A stretch of DNA of 64,000 nucleotides from Eledone cirrhosa (taxonomy: Eukaryota > Mollusca > Cephalopoda > Octopoda > Eledonidae): positions 60,300,837-60,364,836 of the forward strand of contig OZ024747.1 in assembly GCA_964016885.1 (NCBI GenBank). The letters are read 5' to 3'. The notes beneath the pieces are model-generated. The model ran no database searches. It saw nothing but the letters and a program-made list of their open reading frames with translations, and had not been told where the DNA came from. Below, piece by piece: positions 30,996-41,599 of this stretch (within the stretch, counting starts at the first letter, position 1; each line of letters starts with the position of its first letter). The translations under genes and the position numbers were made by a program.

Positions 30996-31386
30996 TATAT
31001 ATATATGGAAAATAATAAGGATTTGAAGATGTTATACTGATGTAACATTTAATATTTACAATATGCAACGAAGAAGAAATTATTTCATACAAAATATAAA
31101 TTAGTTTTTTTTTCTTAAGATATAAGTAGGTTTTCAGAAATAATCATGATTATCTAAATAGTTTTGCTCTAAGTAGCTTTTCAAAGTTCCACAAAACTAT
31201 GTCCTCCATATGTTGTGTTTTTTAGTTTACGGTTGGCTTTGGGAAAGTTAACCTGCTTTAGAAAACCAAACCAAAGATAGAACTTATGAACAAATATGGT
31301 CACCTGACCTGTTAGCCTCCTAACATAACAGCTCATCTAATCCATGAAAGAGAAGTACTCTGTTGCCAGCAGAGCTAACAGCTTCT
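30996..31386. other. Non-coding DNA, nothing recognised
   Basis: AT-rich DNA with no recognised element. Confidence 0.4.
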
Positions 31387-31614
31387 TTAACCCTTTAGCA
31401 TTCACATTACTCTATATATACTATTATATTTTCATGGTAAAGGCTTTACCTTACATAATTATCTCACATAATATCGAATCTATGAAATTTTGAAAGTATT
31501 TATTTTGAGAACAATACCTTAAAATCAGTATGAGTGGCCAATTACAGCCAGTTTCAAAAGAAAAAGGTAGAGAATTCTGGCCAGTTTTGGATGGTTTGAA
31601 CATTAAAGGGTTAA
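31387..31614 (+). mobile_element. TTAA MITE family T1 (piggyBac-like ends)
   Basis: 228 bp. It is bounded by TTAA on both sides, with inverted termini TTAACCCTTTAGCATTCA and TGAACATTAAAGGGTTAA. The interior 'cattactctatatatactattatattttcatggtaaaggctttacc' is shared with 53135, 57306 and 61227. A TTAA target and CCCTT termini are the piggyBac pattern. Confidence 0.8.
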
Positions 31615-31639
31615 CCCTGTTCCCACCCTGGCTACGTTA

Positions 31640-32112
31640 CATTTAATACCTCCCTTTCCATTGCTAATAAGCTCTCTACAACTTCTAATGAGCTTGCCGA
31701 GCATTTGTGGGAGTTAATTTCTTAAGTACTCTAACTGCTGTCAACTTCTGTACACCTATCACATCTGAACCTTCTATGTCAGTTCACCTGTGAACCCACT
31801 GCCTCTCTTGTGTATCCACACAGGCTACACTATATTGAGTTTTTACCTACTGCTTTTTGGTATATTCAGCATTGCCATTTACCTGATAATATTAGAGTCC
31901 TATCCTCTTTCCTAATTACTAAACCTTTTGCTAGGATTACTTTGAGGTCCTTTGATTCCAGTTTTTGTTTTCATATCTGGAATCTCTTCTCTAGTTCTTC
32001 TATAGTTTCCTTTTTTGAGGGCTAGATCATCAGCATATAAATATTTCCATGGACATCCAGTCTTCAATTCCTCTGTTATGGCCCATAGTATCCTAATCAA
32101 CAGGAAGAGACC
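31640..32112 (-). pseudogene. LINE family A, degenerate antisense fragment with YADD motif
   Basis: On the minus strand about 32100-31990 reads ILWAITEELKTGCPWKYLYA then DDLAL, matching the reverse-transcriptase catalytic block of the 21.9-24.9 kb copy. Downstream frames are broken but follow the 'tctagtaattaggaaagaggataggactctaatattatcagg' region (compare 24087-24120). It keeps the 2 bp that the best copy lacks. Confidence 0.7.
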
Positions 32113-32225
32113 TGAGAACTGATTCTCTGTGATCTCCTACCTGCATATTCACACATACACACACACATATATGGGGCAGGGTATGTGTTTGGGTGTGTGT
32201 ATCGATATTTATATTTTGTTTATGG

Positions 32226-32425
32226 CAAAAGCAGTGGATTGACAGTATCAGTAGAGCATCAGACAACATGCTTTATGGCATAGGGTTACGCTTCTTCATG
32301 ATCTGAGTTCAAATCTCACCAAGGTTAACTTTGCCTTTCATCCGTACCAGTAATACACTGGAGCCCATTTAATCAACTTTCCCTTTCCCCAATTTGTTGG
32401 CCTTGTGCCTAAATCAGAAAACAAT
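32226..32425 (+). mobile_element. SINE family I, older copy
   Basis: 'gcagtggattgacagtatcagtagagc', box B-like GAGTTCAAATCTCACCAAGG, 'tttcatccgtaccagtaatacactgg' with part of the body deleted, tail 'cctaaatcagaaaacaat'. Confidence 0.8.
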
Positions 32426-32633
32426 ATTTTGTTTGTGGCTTCTCAGAAGAGGTGTTTATGCCAGAACTATAAATAGTTCAATTGTATTTTATTTGTAAAT
32501 CAAATGGTGAATAATAAAAACAAAACATCTAGAAATAAAGAAAATAATAGTATTGTTTGTATTCCAATGAATACCTTTATCAGAATGGTGTTATTACTTT
32601 GGAAGATTTCCCAAAGAATTTAAAAGCTGAAGC

Positions 32634-32900
32634 TTAACACTTTTGTTGCCATATTTCTAAACAAAGAAGACACTTCTTATGATTTTCAAATCATTTAAAA
32701 TGCATAAAATAGTTAGAGGGATTTAATAATATAATTTACTATCTCAGTATTAAGCTGATATCTGGAGCATAATGTAACAAAGCTTCTGATATAAAATTAT
32801 GATGGAAAATCTTTAAATAAATATTAACACTTTAAAATAGATGTTGTTATATTGTAGAAGCAGTGGGCAGTTTCAGGTGGTTTGACATCAAAAGGGTTAG
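32634..32900 (+). mobile_element. TTAA MITE family T2
   Basis: About 267 bp. It starts TTAACACTTTTGTTGCC and ends GACATCAAAAGGGTTAG (last base mutated from TTAA). The interior 'aagctgatatctggagcataatgtaacaaagcttc' is shared with copies at 35511 and 36076 and, reversed, at 33894. Ends resemble T1 but the inside differs. Confidence 0.7.
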
Positions 32901-32939
32901 AATAACTCCCCTTATATACCACTTCTTTCCTCTTAGCTT

Positions 32940-33024
32940 GATATCCCTGGTATATAATCCTTTTGATACCAAACCACCTGAAACCATCCTTGGTTCTATG
33001 ATATAAAACTGTTTGTCTTATCAT
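32940..33024 (-). mobile_element. TTAA MITE family T2, antisense fragment
   Basis: 'aatccttttgataccaaaccacctgaaacc...ggttctatgatataaaac' is the reversed right end of family T2. Confidence 0.6.
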
Positions 33025-33720
33025 TCATCATCATCATCATTTATTGTCCATTCTTCTATGTTAGCATGATTAAACCAATAACAATATCATATTTTCTGTC
33101 AAATAGAACATTTTGTCCTCCTTCATTCACAAGAATATTCCCAAACTAAAGGAAGAGATTTCCCAGCCTATCATTATATTGTAAGTGATCAATTAATCAA
33201 TCAATGACATCATTATCATCACCATTTAATGTCCATGTGTTAGATGAGTTGCACCATTGTGAGACAAGCTAGGTCTGATGACCATGACATGCTCATACAG
33301 GACTGCTGGTGGGTTGGTTTCTACAGCTGGATGCCCTTCCTAACACCAACCACATTTACAGTGTGTGCTGCTTGATTTTTGTCATGACACTTACACAACC
33401 ACTTTACAGTGTAGACTTGGCACTTTTTGATGTGTCACCATCACAATCACTTTACAGTGTGTGCTGGGCACTTGTTGCCATGTCGCATTCACGACCACTT
33501 TACAGTGTGGGCTGGGGGCTTTTTGTCATGTCACTTATGTAATCACTTTACAGTGTGGGCTGGGTGTTTTTTGTCATGTCAGCTACACAAGCACTTTACA
33601 GTGTGGGCTGGGTGTTTTTTGTCATGTCACCTACACAAGCACTTTACAGTGTGTGCTGGGTGCATTTTGTAGTGTCACAAACTCGACCACTTTACAATGT
33701 AGGCTGGGCACTTTTTGATG
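33020..33720 (-). mobile_element. LINE 3'UTR, antisense, expanded into ~48-bp tandem units
   Basis: It includes an antisense tail ('catcatcaccatttaatgtccatgtg', 33208) and 'ctggatgcccttcctaacaccaaccac'. About seven units of 'tttacagtgtgggctgggtgttttttgtcatgtcacctacacaagcac' (~48 bp) follow to 33720. One or two such units are normal in LINE 3'UTRs here, so this copy has expanded. The three-frame Cys/His/Val-rich frames are repeat translations. A related block lies at 35050-35395. Confidence 0.75.
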
Positions 33721-33893
33721 TTTCTTAACTTTTTGATGTTTCATAATTTCATGCTTGAACTTGTGTTAATTTGTTCTAAACATCAGCTTAATAATAAATT
33801 ATGTTACCAAATCCTTGCAAATTCTTGATTATTCTCAAAATTATTTGTAAATCATGGGCAGTGTATTCTATTTGAAATATGGTAATGAAAGGT

Positions 33894-34170
33894 GCATCTC
33901 TTCTGATAGCAAACCATCTAAAATTGCTTGAAACTGACTCTGGTTCTATGATTCAAAATGTTTTATTTAAAGTCTTCATATTCATTTAAAAGCATTACAG
34001 CATAATTTTCAGAACCTTTTGTTATGATTCAAATACCAGCTTGAAAAAAAACAACACAGAGAAAGAGAGAGGGGGGGGGGGGGAGTCATATTACTAAACC
34101 CCTCCATGTTCTTCATTATTTTCCAAACGATTTAAAAATTATAGACAGAATCCTTCATTAGAAAATGGTA
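33894..34170 (-). mobile_element. TTAA MITE family T2, antisense
   Basis: 'cttctgatagcaaaccatctaaaattgcttgaaactg' at the left and 'tccttcattagaaaatggtag' at the right match the reversed termini of T2. A poly-G run (34070-34083) lies inside. Confidence 0.6.
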
Positions 34171-34555
34171 GAAATTGGAATGGATGGAATCAAATGAATC
34201 TTCATTGGCTTTGGAGATGACTGTTCCAGTTGTTTCATCAACACTACAGCCTACTCATGAAATTAACGTTCAAGTGGCTGAGCATTCTACAAATACATGT
34301 GCCCCCAATATAGTTCTCAGGGGGATTCGGTGTGATACAGTGTGTGACAAAGCTAATCATTTGACTTACAAATACAATCTATGTGACCTTATACCACACC
34401 AACACCAACATATTAAGATAACATTCAACTACAAAACACCACATGAAGATAAAGCATCATAAAAAAAATGGCGACTGTAAAATTCAATTGCTCAGTGGAA
34501 TGATATCTGTGCAAATATTAACTGACCAATCACAATATATATATAAATTTGAGCG
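34171..34555. other. Non-coding DNA with a 95-aa open frame, unassigned
   Basis: A plus-strand frame at 34175-34462 has ordinary amino-acid composition but no recognised domain. It overlaps the end of a MITE. I do not call it a gene. Confidence 0.3.
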
Positions 34556-34769
34556 ACTTCCGTCCATCCATCACAGTGTGTATGTGTGTGTTTCAGTGAA
34601 TGTATGCGTATGTGTAAATGGAAGGAAGGGGATGTTGAAAAAACTGTAACAAAACAGCGGCTGGTATTTCATTTGCTACGGCGTGTATGAGTGTATGCCT
34701 GTGTTTGTGTTTGTGTGAATGTATGTCTGTGAGTGTGTATTTTTGTAAGTCTGTCTTAGTTTGCACGTT

Positions 34770-34905
34770 TATATTTATATACTCATACATATAAATATAT
34801 GCATATACACATATACATATACATATACACATATACATATACACATATACATATACACATATACATATACACATATACATATACACATATACATATACAC
34901 ATATG
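34770..34905. repeat. (CATATACACATATA)n microsatellite
   Basis: A 12-bp unit ACATATACATAT/ACACAT repeated for ~110 bp. Confidence 0.9.
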
Positions 34906-34924
34906 CATCAATATGTTGGAAAAA

Positions 34925-35400
34925 GCCCTGGTATCATATATTTTCTGTCAAATAGAACATTTGTCCTCCTTCATTGACAAGAACATTCCTAAATTAAAGG
35001 AAGAGATATATAAGCCTATCATTATATTGTAAGTTATCAATCAACCTGTGGATGACATCAACATCACCACCATTTAATATCCATTTTTCCACACTAGTGT
35101 TGGTTAGAGGAGTTATCTCATTGTGAGATAAGCAAGGTCAGTTGACCATATCTTGCACTTACAAATCTGATTTTGGCTTGGCTTCTATGGCTGGTTTCCC
35201 TTCCTAACACCCAACCACATTTACAGTGTGCTGGGTGCTTTTTGTCATGTCCACTTTACAGTGTGGGCTGGGTACTTTTTGTCATATCACCTACATGACC
35301 ACTTTACAGTGTGGGCTGGGTGCTTTTGGTCGTGTCACCAACATGACCACTTTACAGTGTTGGATGTGTGGCTTTTGTCATGATGTATTTTGAAATTTCT
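34925..35400 (-). mobile_element. Duplicated segment: unique flank plus LINE 3'UTR (compare 33085-33720)
   Basis: 'ttctgtcaaatagaacatttgtcctccttcattgacaagaac' parallels 33098-33140. The following 'aaggaagagat...cctatcattatattgtaag' and the antisense LINE 3'UTR also match in order. Only three ~48-bp units are present here against about seven at 33.4-33.7 kb. Confidence 0.7.
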
Positions 35401-35510
35401 CTGTTTCTTTGGCAGAATCTGTTGATGTAAATCTTTACAAACTGTTCCAATTTATGAAAATATTTCTCTGCTTGCAGCATACATCCCCCCACCACATCAT
35501 CAATTGGTCA

Positions 35511-36058
35511 TTAACCATTTCATTACCATAATTCAAATGAAAGACACTGTCTGTGGTCTTCAAATCATTTTTAAAATAAGGCAGAATTTGAAGAAATTTA
35601 GTAATGTAACTAATTTTCTTATGATTAACCTGATGTAAAAGAATGGTGGATTGGTAGAATTGTTAGAACGTCAGACAAAATATTTTACAGCATTTAGTTA
35701 TGAGAATTTAATGTTCTGAGTTCAAATCTGACCATTGTCAACATTGTCTTTCATTCTTGTGAGGTCGATAACATAAAATAACAGTCATGTATAGGGTTGA
35801 TTCTTCCTCTTTCTCACTTCATCTCTATCATAGTTTCTTTTCATTCTCAGTATAATCAACTTCCCCTCTCAACAAAGGTGCTTGCCTTCTACCTAAATAA
35901 GAAATCACTAAAAAGTGGGTGTTTGGAACATAACTTAACAAAGGCTCTTACATGAAATTATAATGGAAGGTTTCTAGATAACTTTAAACACTTTAAAATA
36001 AAACTTACTTTCATAAAACCAGATGCAGTTTCAGATTGTTTAGCATCAAACTGGTTAA
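35511..36058 (+). mobile_element. TTAA MITE family T2 split by a SINE
   Basis: Starts TTAACCATTTCATTACC and ends GCATCAAACTGGTTAA. The SINE at 35641-35908 lies inside. Without it the element is ~280 bp, close to the other T2 copies. Confidence 0.7.
35641..35908 (+). mobile_element. SINE family I, old, inside a T2 MITE
   Basis: 'gaatggtggattggtagaattgttag', box B-like GAGTTCAAATCTGACCATTG, 'gtgaggtcgataacataaaataacag'. An extended 3' part ('gattcttcctctttctcac...caacttcccctctc') is also partly seen at 32226 and 37173. It is strongly mutated. Confidence 0.7.
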
Positions 36059-36075
36059 ACAGTGTCATATTTTCT

Positions 36076-36328
36076 TTAACGGTTTCCTTAATATATTTTA
36101 AATAAAACACTGCCTATGATTTCCAAATTATTTTGGAGCATTTGGAATGATTTCATAATATAACTAAATTTGTCATTATTAAGCTGGTGTTTGGAATGTA
36201 ATAAATCTTAGATTCTTACAAATAATTATGATGGAACGTTCTTAGATAAATATAAACACATTAAAACAAACATCTTAGTATCATAGAACTAAGGCAAGTT
36301 TCAGGCAGTTTGGTATCAAAATGGTTGA
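36076..36328 (+). mobile_element. TTAA MITE family T2, third plus-strand copy
   Basis: Starts TTAACGGTTTCCTTAAT, interior 'ttaagctggtgtttggaatgtaataaatcttag', ends GTATCAAAATGGTTGAA. Confidence 0.65.
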
Positions 36329-36334
36329 AACATG

Positions 36335-36935
36335 TTGATCAGATATATACAAAAGAAACGATAAAGATACAGTATAGTGTAATGTGAATTTTAAAACATG
36401 TATCTATAGCAGTTTTCTTACAGTTAGGTATCATTAATAGGAAGTGTTGCTCTTAATATAATTAATGAGTAGGAAATTATATGACAGTAGTAGTGGCGAT
36501 GGTGGTATGGTTGCTTAGTCATTTCAATAAATATATATGGGTGGTTTATTGCTTCTTAGACAAGGAGATTGGATAGAATTAAAGCTGTAGAATATTCCAG
36601 AACAAAAGGGAATAATAATGATAAAGCAGTCATAATGTTCACGGTAATAATGTCAGTTTGTTGGCCAAGTAATTAAAATTATGTCTTCTCCATTGACTTT
36701 TATGTTTCTGTGTTGGATAGAAGTAATTTTCATTATATCTAATGCCATTCATGGTATAAGTAGAACTACTGCTGCAGTATATTCAGATGAAATAACATCT
36801 TTTGTAGTATGTAAGAGTCTGTAACTCCTAATGGAGCTGTATGGATGCTGTAGTGACATACAGCATGTCTTGGCCATTGTTAAACCTGGCAAAGCCCATC
36901 TCTCCTCATGTCTAAACTCAACCAATTTCTTCCAG
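36335..36935. other. Non-coding DNA, nothing recognised
   Basis: No recognised element or coding structure. Confidence 0.4.
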
Positions 36936-36940
36936 GGAAG

Positions 36941-37115
36941 GCAAGAGAGAGATGGAGTGAAAAAGAGATATAGAGGAAGAATTGACCCCAGTACTGAACT
37001 GGTGGTTGTTTATCAACCTCAAAAGGACTAAAAGCAAAGTTGACCTCGGCAGGTTTTGAATTTCAAGTTGAGAGAGCCAGAACATACACTACAAAGCATT
37101 TATCTGACATTTCAC
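36941..37115 (-). mobile_element. SINE family I, old antisense copy
   Basis: 'gaattgaccccagtactgaactgg', 'ggactaaaagcaaagttgacctcggcaggttttgaatttcaag', 'tacaaagcatttatctgacatttcactaac' follow the antisense SINE body and head with many changes. Confidence 0.65.
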
Positions 37116-37172
37116 TAACAGCAATTGGAGACTGATAAAAATGACTGTTTCTCACTTCTACCATTTCTTGTT

Positions 37173-37345
37173 AAAGCAGCAAATTAGCAGAATTGTTAGA
37201 ACACACAATAAAATACTCTACAGTATTCATTTCAGCTATCTGCATGCTGAGTTCAAATTTAGCCTGTCAACTTTGCCTTTCATCCTTCCAATTTCAATAA
37301 AGCACCAGTCCAGTACTTGGGTTGATTCTTTCTCCAACACTCTTT
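37173..37345 (+). mobile_element. SINE family I, old copy
   Basis: 'gcagcaaattagcagaattgttag', 'gagttcaaatttagcctgtcaactttgcctttcatcc', 'aataaagcaccagtccagtac'. Confidence 0.7.
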
Positions 37346-37374
37346 CATGCTTCTCTCTTACTCTCTCCCACTGT

Positions 37375-37375
37375 G

Positions 37376-37455
<80 letters not shown>
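37375..37455. repeat. (TA)n microsatellite
   Basis: About 75 bp of TA, followed by unique DNA (37456-37670) holding a 'cctgatgatatcactgg...aataaacc' motif, then another (TA)n at 37671-37697. Confidence 0.9.
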
Positions 37456-37456
<1 letters not shown>

Positions 37457-37659
37457 TTTGAAGGCGACTGGCTGAGGTGAAGGCAGCTAGTTGGTCAGCG
37501 TCCTCTCTGTCTCTGATTTTTCGGACCCATGGTTTTTATATATTCCTTTGTTATATTTTGAATACCTGATGATATCACTGGATTCATATGGAACCCGGTC
37601 ATTGAAATGATCATAGTATAATAAACCTTTCAAGGATTTCCACCAGTCCAGCCTCCTGT

Positions 37660-37699
<40 letters not shown>

Positions 37700-37701
<2 letters not shown>

Positions 37702-38072
37702 TGAGATCGTGTAGGTGTCACGACAAAAAAACACACAGTCCACGCTGTAATGTGGCCGTGTAGGCAACACGGTAAAAACCTCCCAGACCCACACTGTAAA
37801 TGTGGTTGGTGTTAGGAAGGGCATCCAGCTGTAGAAAACCCGCCAGACAGTCCACGCTGTAATGTGGCCGTGTAGGCAACACGGTAAAAACCTCCCAGAC
37901 CCACACTGTAAATGTGGTTGGTGTTAGGAAGGGCATCCAACTGTAGAAAACCCGCCAGACAGTCCTATGCGAGCAAGACAATCACTCTTGCCTCAAGTGG
38001 GACTACCCCCGTCCAAGCCCATGCAAGCGTGGAACACGGACGTTAAACGTTGATGATGATGATGATGATGAT
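37700..38072 (+). mobile_element. LINE family B 3'UTR with an internal 112-bp tandem duplication
   Basis: 5'-truncated within the 3'UTR. 'cacgctgtaatgtggccgtg' occurs at 37741 and 37853, so the unit 'cacgctgtaa...gaaaacccgccagacagtc' is doubled relative to 30461-30995. It ends 'acggacgttaaacgttgatg', (GAT)n. Confidence 0.85.
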
Positions 38073-38084
38073 GATGAAGGTGTT

Positions 38085-38300
38085 GATTGGTTAGAGTGGT
38101 TAGAGAATTGGATTCGCAATTGTGAGGTTGTGAGTTAGATTCCCGGACTGTGATATGTTCTTGAGCAAGACACTTTATTTCACGTTGCTCCTTCTACCTG
38201 GAGTTGCAAGCAATAGAAAGTATTAGCAATTGGAAAGACCAATGGAAACGTCGTTTCCTCGGTCCGATTTCATGAACGTCGATAAACTGTCGATATATAT
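38085..38300 (+). mobile_element. SINE family IV
   Basis: Box A-like TTGGTTAGAGTGGTTAGAGA, box B-like GGTTGTGAGTTAGATTCCCG, body 'gagcaagacactttatttcacgttgctcc', 3' part 'tcggtccgatttcatgaacgtcgat'. It is inserted right after the (GAT)n tail of the LINE copy. Confidence 0.8.
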
Positions 38301-38482
38301 ATGTATATATATCATTTTGAAGATGAGATTGTGGTTTTGCTTTATTAACAAGTCTGATAAGTAGATTGGGTTGGAGTTAGGTCTATAGCATTTACATAGA
38401 ACCTGAGCCACCCATCTGTGAATTGGTTGTAACTGTGTATAATAAAAAAAAGACCTTAATGTGAGACTTTGTTTTGTTTATT

Positions 38483-38517
<35 letters not shown>

Positions 38518-38702
38518 ATGCGTGTTTCTCGGGAAGAAATTAGCCTGGTTCTGACCTGGAGAGGGGGTGGCCCTGCTAGGTTAAAATGCCCAAGACACAC
38601 TATAACACCTCATTTACTTCAGCAATATTTAAATACCCAAATCTATGACTATAGCATTCTTATAATCAATAGTACAGCAGCACTAAACAATATTTGTGTG
38701 TG

Positions 38703-38737
<35 letters not shown>

Positions 38738-38935
38738 ATACCACCACCAAACTATCAATCTCTTCCTTACTTTCTTTCCTACTTTCCTAACTTTCACACA
38801 TACTTTCATGTACCTATTTGTTCTCCACTTCTCCAAACTTTCCCGATGAAAGACTTCCGTCCAAAACGTAGAACTCTCCTCCATGAACCTAATATGACTT
38901 TGAATTTTTGCATCCCCATGCTTGTTTTGATTCAT
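38301..38935. other. Unassigned DNA with (TA)/(TG) runs
   Basis: Runs at 38480-38520 and 38702-38740. The part 38741-38935 ('cccgatgaaagacttccgtccaaaacgtagaac') resembles the 3' ends discussed in the findings. No coding sequence. Confidence 0.45.
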
Positions 38936-38937
38936 TT

Positions 38938-39040
38938 ATATGTATATATATATATATATGTGTATATATATGTATATATATATATGTATATATATGTATA
39001 TATATGTATATATATGTATATATATATATATGTGTATATA
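38938..39040. repeat. (TATG/TA)n microsatellite
   Basis: TATATATGTATATATG units. A LINE A end starts directly in it. Confidence 0.9.
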
Positions 39041-39211
39041 GAGGTAGACCACGAAAAACATGGGCGGAGGTGGTGAGAGCAGACCTCAGATTGCTGAAAC
39101 TCACGGAGGAGATGACAAAGGACCGTGAAAGTAGAGAGATGCTGTGCTGAAATAGGACCCGTCCAACCCTTCCAAGCAGGGAAAAGCGGACGTTAAATGA
39201 TGATGATGATG

Positions 39212-39215
<4 letters not shown>
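39040..39215 (+). mobile_element. LINE family A, very short 3' end
   Basis: Begins 'agaggtagaccacgaaaaac' (codons [12 protein letters not shown]...) and ends 'gcagggaaaagcggacgttaaatgatgatgatg'. Only the last ~45 codons and tail remain. Left junction in (TA)n; right side (GAT)n then (TA)n. Confidence 0.85.
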
Positions 39216-39243
<28 letters not shown>

Positions 39244-39244
39244 A

Positions 39245-39480
39245 AGGGGTCTGACAAGCCGTGGATTACAGAGTTGGGCTAGATCGAACCTTGAGCTGAT
39301 CAGTGGTGAAACACACGTCACCAACCAATAAACGTAATAAGGGAGTAACCAATCGTTCTTGTTTTATTTTATTATAATACACTCTGTCTAGCTCTACACC
39401 TCAACACAGACGTGAACCTAAACATCGAGTGCTCACCCGGGTGAACCTACAGTAACTCCAAGTTACACTCCCTGGATATA
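39245..39480. other. Unassigned segment, possible LTR R-U5-like DNA
   Basis: More GC-rich than its surroundings. It has AATAAA (about 39326) followed by 'gttcttgttttattttattataatacactctgtctagctc' and 'gtgctcacccgggtgaacc'. This layout recalls a retroelement LTR end, but no second copy, PBS or TSD is visible. Confidence 0.25.
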
Positions 39481-39501
39481 TATGTTTATATATAATAATA
39501 A

Positions 39502-39772
39502 TTGTTTCTACTTTAGGCACAAGGCCAGCAATTACCCAGTGCATTACTGGTACTTTATTTTATCGACCCCATAAGGATGAAAGGCAAAGTCAACCTCGGC
39601 GGGATTTGAACTCAGATCGTAAAGGGACGTAACTATGCTGGAAAGCATAATAATAATTGTTTCTACGTTAGGCACAAGGCCAGCAATTACCCAGTGTATT
39701 ACTGGTACTTTATTTTATCGACCCCGTAAGGATGAAAGGCAAAGTCAACCTCGGCGAGATTTGCATAATAAT
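39502..39772 (-). mobile_element. Two SINE family I copies, antisense, one nested in the other
   Basis: The first runs 39502-39648 (body to 'ggaaagcat'). The second, 39657-39762, is 5'-truncated at 'ggcgagattt'. The 10-mer GCATAATAAT flanks the second (39645-39654 and 39763-39772), so it inserted within the first. Just after lies a small perfect hairpin (GTTTAGAGTCAT / ATGACTCTAAAC, 9-nt loop, about 39782-39815). Confidence 0.85.
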
Positions 39773-40017
39773 ATTGATACTAGTTTAGAGTCATCGGTCA
39801 CCAATGACTCTAAACGATAATTTGGAAGAAACAATTGTCAGCAACCAAATGATTTGAACACAACTTTGACAATTGTGCCCTTCATATTCCTGCTCTGTAA
39901 AACACCTGATGTTCTTACATTGAGCTATTTCTCTTACTGGTAATAAGGTAGTAATATATTACTGACCTTTCCTGTTCATAGTTGTTTATAGTATCTATAA
40001 ATAGTATCATTATTATT

Positions 40018-40216
40018 ATGGTAGATTGGATTGGCAGTATCGGTAGAGGGTCGGACACCATGCTTTCCAGCATAGTTACGTCCCTTTACGATCTGAGTTC
40101 AAATCCCGCCGAGGTTGACTTTGCCTTTCATCCTTACGGGGTCGATAAAATAAAGTACCAGTAATGCACTGGGTAATTGCTGGCCTTGTGCCTAAAGTAG
40201 AAACAATTATTATTAT
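40018..40216 (+). mobile_element. SINE family I, full length
   Basis: 'gtagattggattggcagtatcgg', box B-like GTTCAAATCCCGCCGAGG, tail 'aagtagaaacaattattattatg'. It is followed at once by another copy, whose head sits in this one's tail. Confidence 0.9.
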
Positions 40217-40410
40217 GGTAGATTGGCAGAATCGGTAGAGTGTCAGACGCAATGCTTTGCAGCAAAGAGTTACGGCCCTTTATGGCCTGAGTTCAAATCC
40301 CGCCGAGGTTAACTTTGCCTTTCATCCTTACAGGGTCGATAAAATAAAGTACCAGTAATGCACTGGGTTTTTGCTGGCCTTGTGCCAAAAGTAGAAGCAA
40401 TTATTATTAT
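40217..40410 (+). mobile_element. SINE family I, full length, tandem to the previous one
   Basis: 'gtagattggcagaatcggtag', box B-like GTTCAAATCCCGCCGAGG, tail 'aaaagtagaagcaattattatt'. Its (ATT)n tail grades into the trinucleotide array that follows. Confidence 0.9.
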
Positions 40411-41530
40411 ATTATTGTCTTTGCTATTGTTGTTGTTATTGTTGTTGCTGCTGTTATTGTTATTGTTGCTGTTGTTATTGTTGTTGCTATTATTGTTGTT
40501 GTTATTGTTGTTGTTGTTGTTGCTGTTGTTGTAGTTACTGTTATTGCTGTTGTTGCTGTTGTTGTTGTTATTGTTGCTGTTGCTGTTATTGTTGTTGTTG
40601 TTGTTACTGTTAGTGTTGTTGCTGTTGTTGTTGCTGCTGCTGCTGTTGTTGTTATTGTTGTTAGTGTTATTGTTGTTAGTGTTATTGTTTGCTGCTGTTA
40701 TTGTTGTTACTGTTATTGCTGCTGCTGTTATTGTTGTTGTTATTGTTGTTACTGTTATTATTGTTACTGTTATTGTTACTGTTATTGTTGCTGTTATTGT
40801 TGTTACTGTTATTGTTGTTGTTATTATTGTTACTGTTATTGTTACTGTTATTGTTGCTGTTATTGTTGTTAGTGTTATTATTGTTACTGTTATTGTTACT
40901 GTTATTGTTGCTGTTATTGTTGTTACTGTTATTGTTGTTGTTATTATTGTTACTGTTATTGTTACTGTTATTGCTGCTGCTGTTATTGTTGTTGTTATTG
41001 TTGTTACTGTTATTATTGTTACTGTTATTGTTACTGTTATTGTTGCTGTTATTGTTGTTAGTGTTATTATTGTTACTGTTATTGTTACTGTTATTGTTGC
41101 TGTTATTGTTGTTACTGTTATTGTTGTTGTTATTATTGTTACTGTTATTGTTACTGTTATTGCTGCTGCTGTTATTGTTGTTGTTATTGTTGTTACTGTT
41201 ATTATTGTTACTGTTATTGTTACTGTTATTGTTGCTGTTATTGTTGTTACTGTTATTGTTGTTGTTATTATTGTTACTGTTATTGTTGTTACTGTTATTG
41301 TTACTGTTATTGTTGCTGTTATTGTTGTTACTGTTATTGTTGTTGTTATTATTGTTACTGTTATTGTTACTGTTATTGTTGCTGTTATTGTTGTTAGTGT
41401 TATTGTTTGCTGCTGTTATTGTTACTGTTATTGTTGTTACTGTTATTGCTGCTGCTGTTATTTTTGGTTTTGTTTGTTGTTGTTGTTGCTATTGGTAATG
41501 GTAATGTAGTAGTTGTTGTTGTAGTAGTAG
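40411..41530. repeat. (GTT/ATT/GCT)n array with higher-order structure
   Basis: About 1.1 kb of TGTTATTGTTGTTACTG-type trinucleotides. Larger blocks repeat: ATTGCTGCTGCTG landmarks lie at about 40715, 40970 and 41159 (255 and 189 bp apart), with a last one near 41445. The two frames of 321 and 269 aa (Val/Ile or Leu only) are repeat translations. The array begins at the tail of a SINE I. Confidence 0.92.
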
Positions 41531-41599
41531 AGAGTGGATTAGCCCACATGTTACATACAATAACTGTCATCATTTCCTTACCAATGCAATATCTATCGA

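Noticed and set aside
34175..34462. 95-aa frame with balanced composition
   Set aside because: It overlaps the edge of a MITE and ends in AT-rich DNA. No family recognised, so not called as a gene.
40544..41509. 321- and 269-aa Val/Ile and poly-Leu frames (membrane-protein look)
   Set aside because: Pure (GTT/ATT/GCT)n trinucleotide array. All residues come from repeat codons.
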